Assembly (NCBI RefSeq): GCF_000686845.1
Contig: NZ_JMLS01000001.1
Coordinates: 434,001 to 498,000, forward strand
Direction of reading: 5' to 3'
DNA from: Paenibacillus sp. UNC451MF
GTDB taxonomy: Bacteria > Bacillota > Bacilli > Paenibacillales > NBRC-103111
Length of the DNA stretch: 64,000 bases
A program made the position numbers and the translations under genes. Positions within the stretch are counted from its first letter, which is position 1. Every line of letters begins with the position of its first letter. Below are positions 1 to 9,200 of the stretch, piece by piece. Under the pieces are notes generated by a model. The model searched no databases. It saw only the letters and a program-made list of their open reading frames with translations, and had not been told where the DNA came from.

Positions 1-1
1 G

Positions 2-1276
2 GCTGGCTCTGATGCAGTAATTTCAGATCCCGCTGCTATCAAAAATTGGGGCGAGGCATTTACTATTGCTTCCAGCAATCTTCCTTTAACTTATACGCCT
101 GTTGATATGGATAAACAAAATAACGGTCAAAAAACGGCATATGTCGTTAAGCTCATGGTAGAAAACAAAGGAACTTCCACTGTAACGGTTCCGGATCTTG
201 TATTGGAAGGCAAAGACGGAACATCTTCTTTCCAAGGCAAGCAGGTTGAGCAAACAAAAGTTACGATAGAGCCTAATGAGAAGAAATACGTTCACTATGC
301 AATCGAGACTAACCAAGACACCATATTAAAAACGATCAACGTGCTTACACCGGAAAGCTTTATTCAAACCGATGCCAAAGGACAAAGCACAGCGGTCAAC
401 TATACAGTTGGACGTATTCAAATCGTGCTTCCTGAGGGTGGAAAAGTCCAAGGTGCTCTGCAGCCAGTAAATTATGTCTATAACAGCAATATTGCATTCG
501 ATACGTTAAGCAAGGCGGTTAACTCCGATGTAAATGTTTCACTGGTTGAGTTGACCATGCATGAAAACCAAGGCATCGGCTATAAGACGGCAGTTGCCAA
601 ATTCAGACTAACCAATAACAGTGACTCGCCTATTCCACTTCCAGCATTGGGAGCTGAGCTGAATACTGCTCAAGGAGTCAGCTATGCGGGCAGCAGACAA
701 ATCAATCCACCGAAGCAGCTAATGCCTAAGCTGTCCCATATTGTGAGCTATTCGTTCATCGTTCCTAATACGGAGGAGGGTGAAACAATGGTTCTGAAGC
801 TCTCCGATACGCAAACGGCAGCTCCATACAAATCTGCCATTGCTGCGTTGAACGTTACTATGCAGCCTCTTGCTCAGCCGGATGATGTTCTGTCCTTCTA
901 TCCGTTCCAAGTCAAAGTTGAGAACTGGAGCATTCAAGCCTACACGAATCTGGCTAGTGCCGCTAACCCTCAAGTTACTTACGGGTACAAGCTGAAAATG
1001 AACCTGGATATTAAACAAACCGATAATGTCGTAGTCGATCAAGACTTCTCCAAAATGAAGGTTGCTTTGGTCGATTCCGCAGGACGTACGCTGGCTGAAA
1101 ATGACTTGGCCTTTACGGATAGCGGCGGCATCAACAAACTGGTATCTGGTGAAGTAATCGTTGACTTTAACAAAGTCCGTGCAGATTATCAAGATAACAA
1201 TTTGACGATCCAAATGTATGAGTCTATTGAAACAGAATTTGGCGTAGCCAAACGCTTGGTAGCTGTATTCAAATAA
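2..1276 (+). CDS. Secreted or surface protein of unknown function, C-terminal part
   Basis: The reading frame is open from the first base of the window, so this is the 3' part of a longer gene; 424 residues are visible before the TAA. The first internal ATG is at 107, but codons upstream are also coding-like. The protein is rich in Val, Thr, Asn and Ala with very few Cys, and appears to contain successive beta-sandwich-like segments (patterns such as VKLMVENKGTSTVTVP and AKFRLTNNSDSPIPLP are typical of CARDB-like adhesion or structural modules). No catalytic motif is seen. It is followed by a hairpin and then a MarR gene. An exported structural protein is the best guess; I do not recognise the family. 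Confidence 0.75.
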   Translation, partial: AGSDAVISDPAAIKNWGEAFTIASSNLPLTYTPVDMDKQNNGQKTAYVVKLMVENKGTSTVTVPDLVLEGKDGTSSFQGKQVEQTKVTIEPNEKKYVHYAIETNQDTILKTINVLTPESFIQTDAKGQSTAVNYTVGRIQIVLPEGGKVQGALQPVNYVYNSNIAFDTLSKAVNSDVNVSLVELTMHENQGIGYKTAVAKFRLTNNSDSPIPLPALGAELNTAQGVSYAGSRQINPPKQLMPKLSHIVSYSFIVPNTEEGETMVLKLSDTQTAAPYKSAIAALNVTMQPLAQPDDVLSFYPFQVKVENWSIQAYTNLASAANPQVTYGYKLKMNLDIKQTDNVVVDQDFSKMKVALVDSAGRTLAENDLAFTDSGGINKLVSGEVIVDFNKVRADYQDNNLTIQMYESIETEFGVAKRLVAVFK

Positions 1277-1287
1277 GTTGAGACATG

Positions 1288-1325
1288 TCCCGCGTTTCCT
1301 TCTCATGGAGGCGCGGGATTTAAAT
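1288..1325 (+). terminator. Hairpin after the first gene
   Basis: TCCCGCG at 1288-1294 pairs with CGCGGGA at 1312-1318, followed by TTTAAAT. It is a GC-rich stem with a weak U-run, and probably ends transcription of the surface-protein gene. Confidence 0.55.
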
Positions 1326-1350
1326 TGATTGTGTGTAGAGGAGCCACCCA

Positions 1351-1782
1351 ATGGAGACAGTAAACGTAGTACTCGAAGAATTGGAGGAAACGTCCAGGCG
1401 CATTATGAGGAGATTGGTTTCCTACAGTAAACATGTAGATCGCCGATTTTCCGGGTCTCAGGTCAGTGCCCTTCAGACGGTTGAATTTTACGGTTCATTA
1501 AAAGTATCGCAATTGGCGGAGTGTTTGTCCTTATCGTCGAGTGCGGTTACTTTGCTGTGCGATAAATTAATTCACAATGGCTACCTTCAAAGGGAGAGAA
1601 GCTTTGACGACCGCAGAGTCGTTTGTCTGGTTATTACTGAATCAGGAAAAGAGATGCTTCAGCAGCTGCTGGATAAGGAGAAAGAAGTCGTCTGTCGCTG
1701 GTTAACGGGACTTTCTGCTGAGGAAATGCGTCAATTCAGCACAACTTTAAATCGGATTACTGAGAACGTAAAAAATTTGTAA
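1351..1782 (+). CDS. MarR-family transcriptional regulator
   Basis: A 143-residue protein, the usual MarR length. The recognition region runs from about residue 40 to 100: KVSQLAECLSLSSSAVTLLCD is the winged-helix HTH and the wing follows as RERSFDDRRVVCLVITESG, the DRR wing signature of MarR proteins. The start is set by GAGGAG 8 bases before ATG. Such proteins act as dimers, usually repressing a neighbouring gene until a small ligand or oxidant is sensed. The next gene downstream has a promoter embedded in a large palindrome, which makes it the obvious target candidate. The signal is unknown. Confidence 0.88.
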   Translation: METVNVVLEELEETSRRIMRRLVSYSKHVDRRFSGSQVSALQTVEFYGSLKVSQLAECLSLSSSAVTLLCDKLIHNGYLQRERSFDDRRVVCLVITESGKEMLQQLLDKEKEVVCRWLTGLSAEEMRQFSTTLNRITENVKNL

Positions 1783-1823
1783 ACGAAGTTCATAAAACAT
1801 TCACGAAAGTTTGCAGAAAGTAA

Positions 1824-1884
1824 TTCACAAACAAGTTTAATTGTGATATATTTCGTATAGAAATATTTCTTATGCGAAATATAT
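1824..1884 (+). promoter_or_regulatory. Promoter overlapped by a 39-bp imperfect palindrome
   Basis: TTCACA (1824-1829) and TATATT (1847-1852) are 17 bases apart, a plausible sigma-A promoter. The -10 lies inside the left arm of an inverted repeat: ATATATTTCG (1846-1855) and CGAAATATAT (1875-1884), with a nested palindrome AGAAATATTTCT at 1859-1870. A dimeric repressor bound here would block RNA polymerase; the MarR protein encoded just upstream is the natural candidate (inference). Confidence 0.6.
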
Positions 1885-1911
1885 AGAAATAGAAGGAATG
1901 GAGAGAGATCG

Positions 1912-3261
1912 ATGAACACAAAGCGTCTAGCAAGAAAAACTATTACTGGTGGGGTTGCAGCAGCACTATTACTTGGAGGCTTTGCTTACGCGCCTCAAGC
2001 TAAACCAGCTTATGCGGCTGAAGTACAGCAAACAGCTGCAAGCTCCTCCATTGTTGCGAATTACCTTCGCAACCTGGTTACTTACACATCATGGGTGGCA
2101 GACAGAGATGTGGATGATGTACAATCCGATTTATTCTCGGGCAAAACTTTGGCTACAGCTTCCGGCTTGTCCTCAGCGGAACTGAAAGATCGTTTGGTAA
2201 GCAATTTCAACTGGTTTATTGACAACAACGCTGCTACAGGACTTTCCTCCGAAGATCTTCAAAAAGTACGCGAAGAAGGAGCACGTCAAATCAGCGAGGC
2301 AATTACACAGCCTGGATATCAACCAGATGAAAATCAAGCAAGTGTAAATTTAAAAGCCGTTATTCAACAACGTCTTAACGCTCTTGCTTCCGACGTTGCC
2401 TTGATCACAAACGACGATATTGAAAATATTGATTCCAAATTGGAATCTGGATCTACATTGGCTATCGCTTCTGGTCTTCCACAAGCGCTCCTGATCGATT
2501 CCTTGCGTGATTTGATGTATGCATCAATCGATAACGCTGTTGGCCAGCTTCCTGTTGATTCGGATAAAGTTCAACAAGCTAAAACGGATGCTCTTCGTCA
2601 AATTCGGACGGCTATTACTACACCAGGTGGCTACCACGTGAGTGCACAAACGAATGAATTTAGTCTTGACGATGTGATAAATAACCGTATTGCGTACATC
2701 ATCAGCGATGCGGCAACAATTGCTGACAAAAACTACAGCGATGTCATTCAAGATCTTCAATCTGGCTGTACTCTGGCTCAAGCTGTAGGCATGAGCCAAT
2801 CCGATCTATCCATTAAATTGAATGAACTCATTGATAAAGAGATTGATACTGCAGCTGATCAAAACGCTATTGATCCTGAACTGGTAACTAAAGCTAAAAA
2901 CGATGCAGGCTCCAAAATCAGCGATATCTTGTCTCAAGCAGGATATAGCAGCAGCAACAGCAACAGCAGCGAATCGGTTAATGATCTTAACGCTCAAGTT
3001 GATGCAAGATTGAAAGTCATCGTAAGCGATGCAGCTACAATTGCTGATAAGGAAAACTATGAAATTCAAGATATGGTAGACCAAGGTGCAAGTCTTGCTA
3101 CTGCTACAGGAATTTCCGGCATGGAGTTGTTTGAACGCTTGATGGCTCCTGTTAACCAATACATCGAATCCTTGTCCAGCGATGCGGATGCTGTAGCAGC
3201 TGCTAAAGCTAAAGCTGCGGATCAAGTGAGAACTTGGGTTGAAGCAGGTTACAACAATTAA
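1912..3261 (+). CDS. Secreted protein with four ~90-residue helical repeats
   Basis: 449 residues. A signal peptide covers about residues 1-36 (basic start, AAALLLGGF core, cleavage near AYA-AE). The mature part is four diverged repeats beginning near residues 46, 147, 250 and 358. Each has a helix, an acidic D/N-rich turn, a conserved GxxLAxAxGLxxxxL segment (KTLATASGL, STLAIASGL, CTLAQAVGM, ASLATATGI), a second helix, and an ending like AxxQIxxxIxxPGY. A Ser/Asn linker precedes the last repeat. There is one Cys and no enzyme motif. It is preceded by the promoter-palindrome and followed by a strong terminator, so it is monocistronic. Function unknown; an abundant secreted or wall-associated protein is likely. 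Confidence 0.85.
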   Translation: MNTKRLARKTITGGVAAALLLGGFAYAPQAKPAYAAEVQQTAASSSIVANYLRNLVTYTSWVADRDVDDVQSDLFSGKTLATASGLSSAELKDRLVSNFNWFIDNNAATGLSSEDLQKVREEGARQISEAITQPGYQPDENQASVNLKAVIQQRLNALASDVALITNDDIENIDSKLESGSTLAIASGLPQALLIDSLRDLMYASIDNAVGQLPVDSDKVQQAKTDALRQIRTAITTPGGYHVSAQTNEFSLDDVINNRIAYIISDAATIADKNYSDVIQDLQSGCTLAQAVGMSQSDLSIKLNELIDKEIDTAADQNAIDPELVTKAKNDAGSKISDILSQAGYSSSNSNSSESVNDLNAQVDARLKVIVSDAATIADKENYEIQDMVDQGASLATATGISGMELFERLMAPVNQYIESLSSDADAVAAAKAKAADQVRTWVEAGYNN

Positions 3262-3286
3262 TTTTCCAAATATTATTTAAATAGAG

Positions 3287-3318
3287 ACGCAAAGGTCAAA
3301 CGGCCTTTGCGTTTTTTT
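3287..3318 (+). terminator. Rho-independent terminator
   Basis: ACGCAAAGG (3287-3295) pairs with CCTTTGCGT (3304-3312), followed by a run of T. It ends the repeat-protein transcript. Confidence 0.9.
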
Positions 3319-3459
3319 CCATTTCAGGATGAATAATGAGTTTTGCAAGAAGAAATCAAGGAAATGATTGAAATTGTCAAAATAAACCCATATAATATCG
3401 ACATAACCATCAAAATCGGAATGGTAATTAAATTGAACGGCAGTTGGAGTGAAGTTAAT

Positions 3460-4254
3460 ATGGGCGACCAGGATTTGTCCAAAGGGGAAGAAAGACGCAG
3501 TAAGATTATGACAGTTTTGAAAACGCAGGGCAGAATAACAATCCAGGATATTATGGACAAGTTTGGCTGCTCTGAAGCGACGGCGCGCCGTGACCTTGAC
3601 TATTTGGTGAAGACGGAAGCTGTTATCCGAACCATCGGAGGGGCTCAATTCGAAGGGATCTCCGGTATGCGCGAGGCTTCTTTTAATGAGAAAAGAGAGC
3701 TTCTGTGGGTCGAGAAGGAAACGATTGCGGCTAGAGCCGCCTCCTTAATTGAGGAAGGCGATGTGGTGGGCCTAACCGGCGGTACTACGACTTATTTGAT
3801 TGCCAAGGAAATAAAGGCAAGAAGGAATATTACAGTTGTCACCAACGCTGTTAATATTGCAATGGAGCTTGCTGACAGTGACGGCGTTCAGGTTGTGCTG
3901 ACTGGTGGCGTCATGCGTAAAAACAGCTTTGAGCTATGTGGTCCATTGGCGGAAAAAATAGTCGAGGGCTTGAATATCGGTAAAATGTTCATGGGTGCGG
4001 ATGGTTTTGCTCTCGAACAAGGAGTGACCACATATTCAGAACTTGAAGCGCAAATCGCGAGGCTGCTCATTCAGCGTTCCAATCGAACGTATGCGGTTAT
4101 TGATCATTCTAAGATTGGTAAAGCATCTTTGTTCGGCATAGTGCCGCTCTCGTCATTGAATGGATGTATTACAGATGCTCCACTCAGCGAAGAACTATCT
4201 ACAGCCTTGGTGGAAGCCAATGTCGAAGTGCATATTGCAAACTCTAGGAGCTAA
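3460..4254 (+). CDS. DeoR/GlpR-family transcriptional repressor
   Basis: The frame is open from a TTG at 3343, but ATG 3460 preceded by TTGGAGTG gives a 264-residue protein, the usual DeoR size. The N-terminal HTH reads RRSKIMTVLKTQGRITIQDI followed by a recognition helix with CSEATARRDLDYL, the DeoR signature. The C-terminal DeoRC sugar-phosphate sensor follows (GLTGGTTTYLIAKEI, VVTNAVNIAMEL, VVLTGGVMRKNSFELCGPLAE). Family members repress sugar catabolic genes until a phosphosugar binds. The ROK kinase begins 26 bases downstream with no terminator between, so the two are very probably one operon. Confidence 0.9.
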   Translation: MGDQDLSKGEERRSKIMTVLKTQGRITIQDIMDKFGCSEATARRDLDYLVKTEAVIRTIGGAQFEGISGMREASFNEKRELLWVEKETIAARAASLIEEGDVVGLTGGTTTYLIAKEIKARRNITVVTNAVNIAMELADSDGVQVVLTGGVMRKNSFELCGPLAEKIVEGLNIGKMFMGADGFALEQGVTTYSELEAQIARLLIQRSNRTYAVIDHSKIGKASLFGIVPLSSLNGCITDAPLSEELSTALVEANVEVHIANSRS

Positions 4255-4280
4255 GCAGCAAGAAAGGATAGGGAGAAACG

Positions 4281-5261
4281 ATGGGGTTAATGATAGGAAT
4301 GGATATCGGCGGCACTAATATAGTATGCGGGCTGGTCGATGAAAGCGGCAAGCTATTGAATAAGATTAAGCAGTCTACGGAAGCACACCTTGGAAGCGGA
4401 TACGTCTTCGATAAAATTAGTAGCATGGTGGACGAGCTGCTTCGTGCTGCGAATGTGAAACATAGCGAGGTTACGGCTATTGGAGTAGGTACTCCCGGTT
4501 TTATTGATCCCGAAAAGGGCATCACCGTATTCGCCAGTAATTTAAAGTGGACTCAAGTACCGACAGCGGAGGAGATCCGCAAACGCACGGGAATACCAAC
4601 ATTTATCGACAATGATGTTAGAATGTATGTATATGGGGAAGCAGCTTGCGGTGCTGCCAAGGGCTATGAGCACGTGCTAGGCATTACGATCGGCACTGGA
4701 TTGGCAGCAGCGATGGTGAATAGAGAGCAACTGTACTATGGAAGCGGGTATATGGCAGGAGAGCTCGGCCACATTCCTTTTCCGGAAATTCCTTATGAAT
4801 GCGGCTGCGGCTTGCAGGGATGTCTGGAAACCGTCGTTTCGGCGACGGGCATCGCTCGTCAGGCAAGAGAACAGCTTGCTGCTGGCCGTGACAGTATAAT
4901 GAGAGATTGGATGGAAGCCAAATCAATCAATAGCATTACTGCTGCAGATGTATCCAAGGCGTATGACGCCAATGATCCGCTGGCTATAGAGATTATGAAT
5001 CATACAGGAACGCTTCTTGGAAAAGGGCTTGCGGCAGCTGTGACCTTGTACAGCCCGGAAATTATTGTCATCGGGGGAGGAGCGGCGTTAGCCGGGGAAA
5101 GATTGTTTGCACCTATGCGCGAGCAATTAAAAAAATCGGTTTATTCCGGGTACTGGGACCGGTTAACGATATCGCAGGCGCAAATGATCGACGACGCAGG
5201 GATCGTTGGAAGTGCCATGGCAGCAGGACAAAGACTTTTGAAAACCCAAACAATCGAATAG
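4281..5261 (+). CDS. ROK-family sugar kinase
   Basis: 326 residues. DIGGTN at residues 8-13 is the phosphate-binding loop, FIDNDVRMYVYGEA holds the catalytic Asp region, and ECGCGLQGCLE is the ROK zinc signature (CxCGxxGCxE). TIGTGLAAAMV and the C-terminal VIGGGAALAGE complete the actin-like ATPase fold. It should phosphorylate a hexose (glucose, allose, fructose or an N-acyl sugar) with ATP in the cytoplasm. There is no N-terminal HTH, so it is a kinase and not a ROK repressor. It follows the DeoR gene in a likely operon. The substrate cannot be told from sequence alone. Confidence 0.9.
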   Translation: MGLMIGMDIGGTNIVCGLVDESGKLLNKIKQSTEAHLGSGYVFDKISSMVDELLRAANVKHSEVTAIGVGTPGFIDPEKGITVFASNLKWTQVPTAEEIRKRTGIPTFIDNDVRMYVYGEAACGAAKGYEHVLGITIGTGLAAAMVNREQLYYGSGYMAGELGHIPFPEIPYECGCGLQGCLETVVSATGIARQAREQLAAGRDSIMRDWMEAKSINSITAADVSKAYDANDPLAIEIMNHTGTLLGKGLAAAVTLYSPEIIVIGGGAALAGERLFAPMREQLKKSVYSGYWDRLTISQAQMIDDAGIVGSAMAAGQRLLKTQTIE

Positions 5262-5276
5262 TACGAATTTCATATC

Positions 5277-5303
5277 AAGCCGCAGCATATGCTGCGGCTT
5301 TTT
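5277..5303 (+). terminator. Rho-independent terminator
   Basis: A perfect inverted repeat AAGCCGCAGCAT/ATGCTGCGGCTT at 5277-5300 followed by TTT. It ends the DeoR-ROK operon. Confidence 0.9.
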
Positions 5304-5445
5304 CACTATTTGTAAACAACGATAGACGACTTTTTCCTAAATATAGTATATTAGTAGTAGAAAAATAGATTCTCTGTCAAAATTACAGCATACGAAAAAA
5401 GAGTGTATTAAATATAAAGCGATTATTAGAATTTTAGCGAATTTC

Positions 5446-5462
5446 CTAACACTTTCTTAACA
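5446..5462 (+). promoter_or_regulatory. Direct repeat resembling a PhoP-type box
   Basis: CTAACA (5446-5451), five bases, TTAACA (5457-5462): two half-sites spaced 11 bases start to start, as OmpR/PhoP-family regulators bind. It lies 25 bases before the start of the OmpR-family regulator gene, so autoregulation is possible. Only two half-sites are good, so the case is weak. Confidence 0.3.
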
Positions 5463-5487
5463 ATCCATTCGAATAGGAGGGCCGTGG

Positions 5488-6207
5488 ATGTACAAAGTTT
5501 TGGTTATTGAAGATGATCATATGGTCGGAGAAATGTCGACGATGTATTTATCGGAAGAAGGGTACACCGTGGAAAGAGCTGAGAATGGCAAGGAAGGCCT
5601 GCTCATTCTAGATCGGTTTCTTCCTGATCTTATCATATTGGATATTATGCTTCCGGATATAAGCGGCATTGAGCTGTGTTTGGAGCTGCGTAAAGTATCT
5701 ACAGTCCCAATCTTAGCGGTATCGATGAAAACAGAAGTATTGGATCGCGTAGACGCTTTGGTAGCAGGTGCAGACGATTATTTATGCAAACCGTTCAGTA
5801 TGAGAGAGCTGACAGCCAGAGTAGCTGCTTTAATTCGGCGTTCGCAAATGCAGTATCATCAGCCTGAAATGGAAGTCGTTCACGCTATTGCTGCCGGAGT
5901 ATTGCATGAGGATGGCGAACCTGTAACGATGGATCATGAGCGAAGAGCCATCTATGTGAATGGAGCCTTCGTCGAGACGACCTATTCGGAGTTCGAAATC
6001 ATGAAGCTTTTTGTAGCAAATAAGGAAAAGGTGTTCAGCAGAGATGAGTTGATAAATGCTTTAAGAGGCATTGATTCCTTTGTGAACGACCGTTCTATCG
6101 ACGTGCATATTGCTAACTTGCGAAAAAAAGTCGAGCTGGACCCCAAGGAGCCGAAATTAATTAAAACGGTGTGGGGAATCGGATATAAGTATATGGGTAA
6201 CTCTTAA
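5488..6207 (+). CDS. OmpR/PhoB-family response regulator
   Basis: 239 residues. The receiver domain (1-120) has the acidic pair after VLVIEDDH, phospho-acceptor Asp52 in LIILDIMLPD, and the conserved Lys in CKPF. The C-terminal winged helix (about 145-236) has EFEIMKLFVANKEKVFSRDE, DRSIDVHIANLRKK and VWGIGYKY, the Trans_Reg_C signature. A GGAGG site precedes the ATG. The hybrid sensor kinase downstream is its presumptive partner, although a terminator-like hairpin overlaps this gene's stop. Signal and regulon are unknown. Confidence 0.93.
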   Translation: MYKVLVIEDDHMVGEMSTMYLSEEGYTVERAENGKEGLLILDRFLPDLIILDIMLPDISGIELCLELRKVSTVPILAVSMKTEVLDRVDALVAGADDYLCKPFSMRELTARVAALIRRSQMQYHQPEMEVVHAIAAGVLHEDGEPVTMDHERRAIYVNGAFVETTYSEFEIMKLFVANKEKVFSRDELINALRGIDSFVNDRSIDVHIANLRKKVELDPKEPKLIKTVWGIGYKYMGNS

Positions 6208-6228
6208 GGACCGTCCTTAGGAGTTTTT
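6199..6228 (+). terminator. Terminator-like hairpin overlapping the regulator stop codon
   Basis: AACTCTTAAGGAC (6199-6211) and GTCCTTAGGAGTT (6213-6225) form a long inverted repeat, one wobble, followed by TTTT. It covers the last codons and the TAA of the response regulator and would lower read-through into the sensor kinase gene. Confidence 0.7.
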
Positions 6229-6277
6229 GTTTTGCTTTCATGACGATTTTGAAACCATTACATCAGAGGGGATGCCG

Positions 6278-9200
6278 ATGAGGAGTTTGTCGATCCGCAA
6301 TAAAATGATGATTCTTGTATCGTTAATTACGAGTATTTCCTTATTATTTATCGGGATTAGCAGCTATCGGACAGCTAAACAGCAAATTGTGAACGCTCTC
6401 CAGGAAAATGCTACCGCCAAAGTTTTGTCGCGCTCTTATAACTTGTCTGCCTGGATAGAAACAAAACTCGCAGAAGTCGAGGTGATGAGCAGAACAAGTC
6501 AAGTTCGATACGGTACAGATTCGGAGCGTATGGATTATTTGCGCAAGGAAGTTGAACGGTCCAAAGGTGTCTTTTATGATCTTGGCTTTGCCGAGCTGGG
6601 TGGTTCTTTGACGATGACATCAGGAGATGTTATGAATATTAGCACTTCTTCAACCTTTTTGAAGGTACTTCAGGGCACGAGTGTCGTGTCCGATGTATTC
6701 CGGGGCAGTACTCCGAACAGCGGAATGCTGTTTACTCTTCAAGTACCTGTTTACGGTGAGAATGATAAGATGATTGGGATCATCAGTGCTTTAATGTCCG
6801 TTGAATCTTCCTTCAGGCTTCATACGGATTTTAGAGTTGGAAATTCGGATACGATTATGATGTTTACTAGAGACGGCACGATTATATATCATCCGGATGC
6901 TTGGATGGTTGGGTATGCCAATATCAAACATACGGACTCACCATTCAAAAGTATCGTTACCGAGATCCTGACCAATGAATATGGATATACTCAAGTGATG
7001 AGGGGGAAGGAGGAGCAGTTGATTTTCTACTCCTCTATCTTAGGGACGCCTTGGCATATGGTGCTGCAAGTTCCTATCCAGGAGTTTGAGAAGCCGCTTG
7101 GGGTCTTGCTTGTCAAAACGGTGTTAACGATCATGGTTATGGAGTTTGTTATGCTATGGCTGATTACGGTTTTGTTCAACCGTGAAATATTGAGGATCAG
7201 GGAAATAACTTCGATTACGGCCCAAGCAGCAGAGGGACAGTTCGACATCACTCCGATTGAAGTACATAATGAGGATGAAATCAGCACTTTGGCCAGTTCG
7301 GTAAACGGGATGATGGTACAGCTTAAGCTATTATTCGAGAGGCTGGAGGCAATTATTAACCAAAATGATTTTGCGATCATTTCGTTGGATTCCAATTATA
7401 CGATCAATTATTTTAGCAAATCGGCTGAAAAGCTGTTAGGTTATACGGCTGAAGAGGTTCTTAACAAAGAAACTCCGCTGCTGTTTCATGATCCGGAGCA
7501 AATTCAAGAGGTGGCGAAGCAGCTGACCGAACAGCTCGGAAGGCCGGTTGCCCCTGATCTTTCAGTGTTTAAAGAACTGAGAAATAACCAGTTTGCATAT
7601 GATCGTAACTGGTATTTCATTCGCAAAGACGGATCACGAGTAGCGGTTTCCCATAATTCTAATGGGATCAGGGATCGGGCAGGACGATTCATTGGTGTTG
7701 TCGCAATCTCCAGGGATATAACCGAGCAGATACGGATGCAGCAGGAGCTCGTTCACGCCAAGCTTGCGGCTGAAGAAGCGGATTCGGCCAAAGGTGCTTT
7801 TCTCGCACGGATGAGTCACGAAATAAGAACGCCTCTTAACGGCATTATAGGATTGTCTCAACTGATGCATAAAACGGAATTGAGCGATGTTCAAAGCGAC
7901 TATTTGCGTAACATTACGGCATCATCTCAAACGCTGCTGAGGATTATTAACGATATTTTGGATTTCTCTAAAATGGAAGCTGGAAAGTTCGAGCTGGATC
8001 ACATTGTTTTTCACTTGGAGGATAGCATCCATCGGCTTTCTGAAACAATAAGTGTGTTTCTCGGAGGCAAGGAGCAGTTTGAATTTATAATAGAAACACC
8101 AGAACGAATGCCGAACGGACTCATCGGTGACCCGCTTCGCTTGGAGCAGGTTTTGCTAAATCTGTGCAGTAATGCAGTGAAGTTTACTCCAAAAGGTCAA
8201 GTCGTCGTAAAAATTGAGCTTGTGGAGGAGCTTCATGATTCGGTATTGCTGCAGATTAGCGTGAACGATACGGGAGTTGGTATCTCCAGGGAACTAATGG
8301 ATCATTTGTTTGAGCCCTTCACACAGGCGGATGGATCTATGAGCCGAAAGTTTGGAGGAACCGGCTTAGGTCTCGTTATATCCAGCTTTTTAATCGAGAA
8401 AATGGGTGGAACGCTAGAAGTAGACAGTGAGTTTGGGGTGGGGAGTTCATTCCATTTTACAATCCGATTCAAACGTTCCAAACAATCTGAGGCGATTAGC
8501 TACAGACTGTCAGAGCCCGAGGAAATTCCCGTATGGATTGTCGAAGATAACACAGCTATGAGGGAGCATTTATGCACGATGCTTCAGTCTTACGGGTTGA
8601 AGCCTTATCCCATGTGCTCGTGGAAAGAGGCCTATGCGAAGCTGCAGTTGGCGGCACAATCAGATCCACAGTGCCGAATAGCCGTTATGGATATGGAAAT
8701 GCCAGATATGTATGGCCCGGAGACATGGAAGGCTTTTCAGAAAGCGGCTGGAGCTGCTGGAATGATTACGTTGGCTATGACAACTGTATTCGGACGTGAA
8801 GAAATGCTGGGGATGTCGGTGGAAGACCGGCCTGACGGAATCATTTTAAAGCCTTTCAGCCGCCCCGAATTATTCCGTACGATCGAGGCTGCATTGGATC
8901 GTTATGTTGCACCAGGTGAGGAACACGGAGAGAAAGATCGAAGGACTACGGATAGGAGTAAGGCCATCGTATCAGCTAAACGTATCTTGCTGGTTGAAGA
9001 CAACGAGATTAATCAGCAGGTTGCATATGAAATGCTTCACCAGCACGGCTACGAGGTAGAGGTTGCCGGCAACGGGAAGGAAGCGCTGCTGAAGCTCGAA
9101 CAGTCCGAATGGGATCTTGTGCTAATGGATGTTCATATGCCTGAAATGGACGGGTGTGAAGCAACACAGGTCATTCGTAGCATCCCGCGGTTTGAGCACA

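Noticed and set aside
719-1351. 210-residue minus-strand open frame opposite the first gene
   Set aside because: It is a shadow of the plus-strand coding sequence; no ribosome site and no domain.
3343-3459. Earlier TTG start for the DeoR gene
   Set aside because: ATG 3460 has a better ribosome site and gives normal family length.
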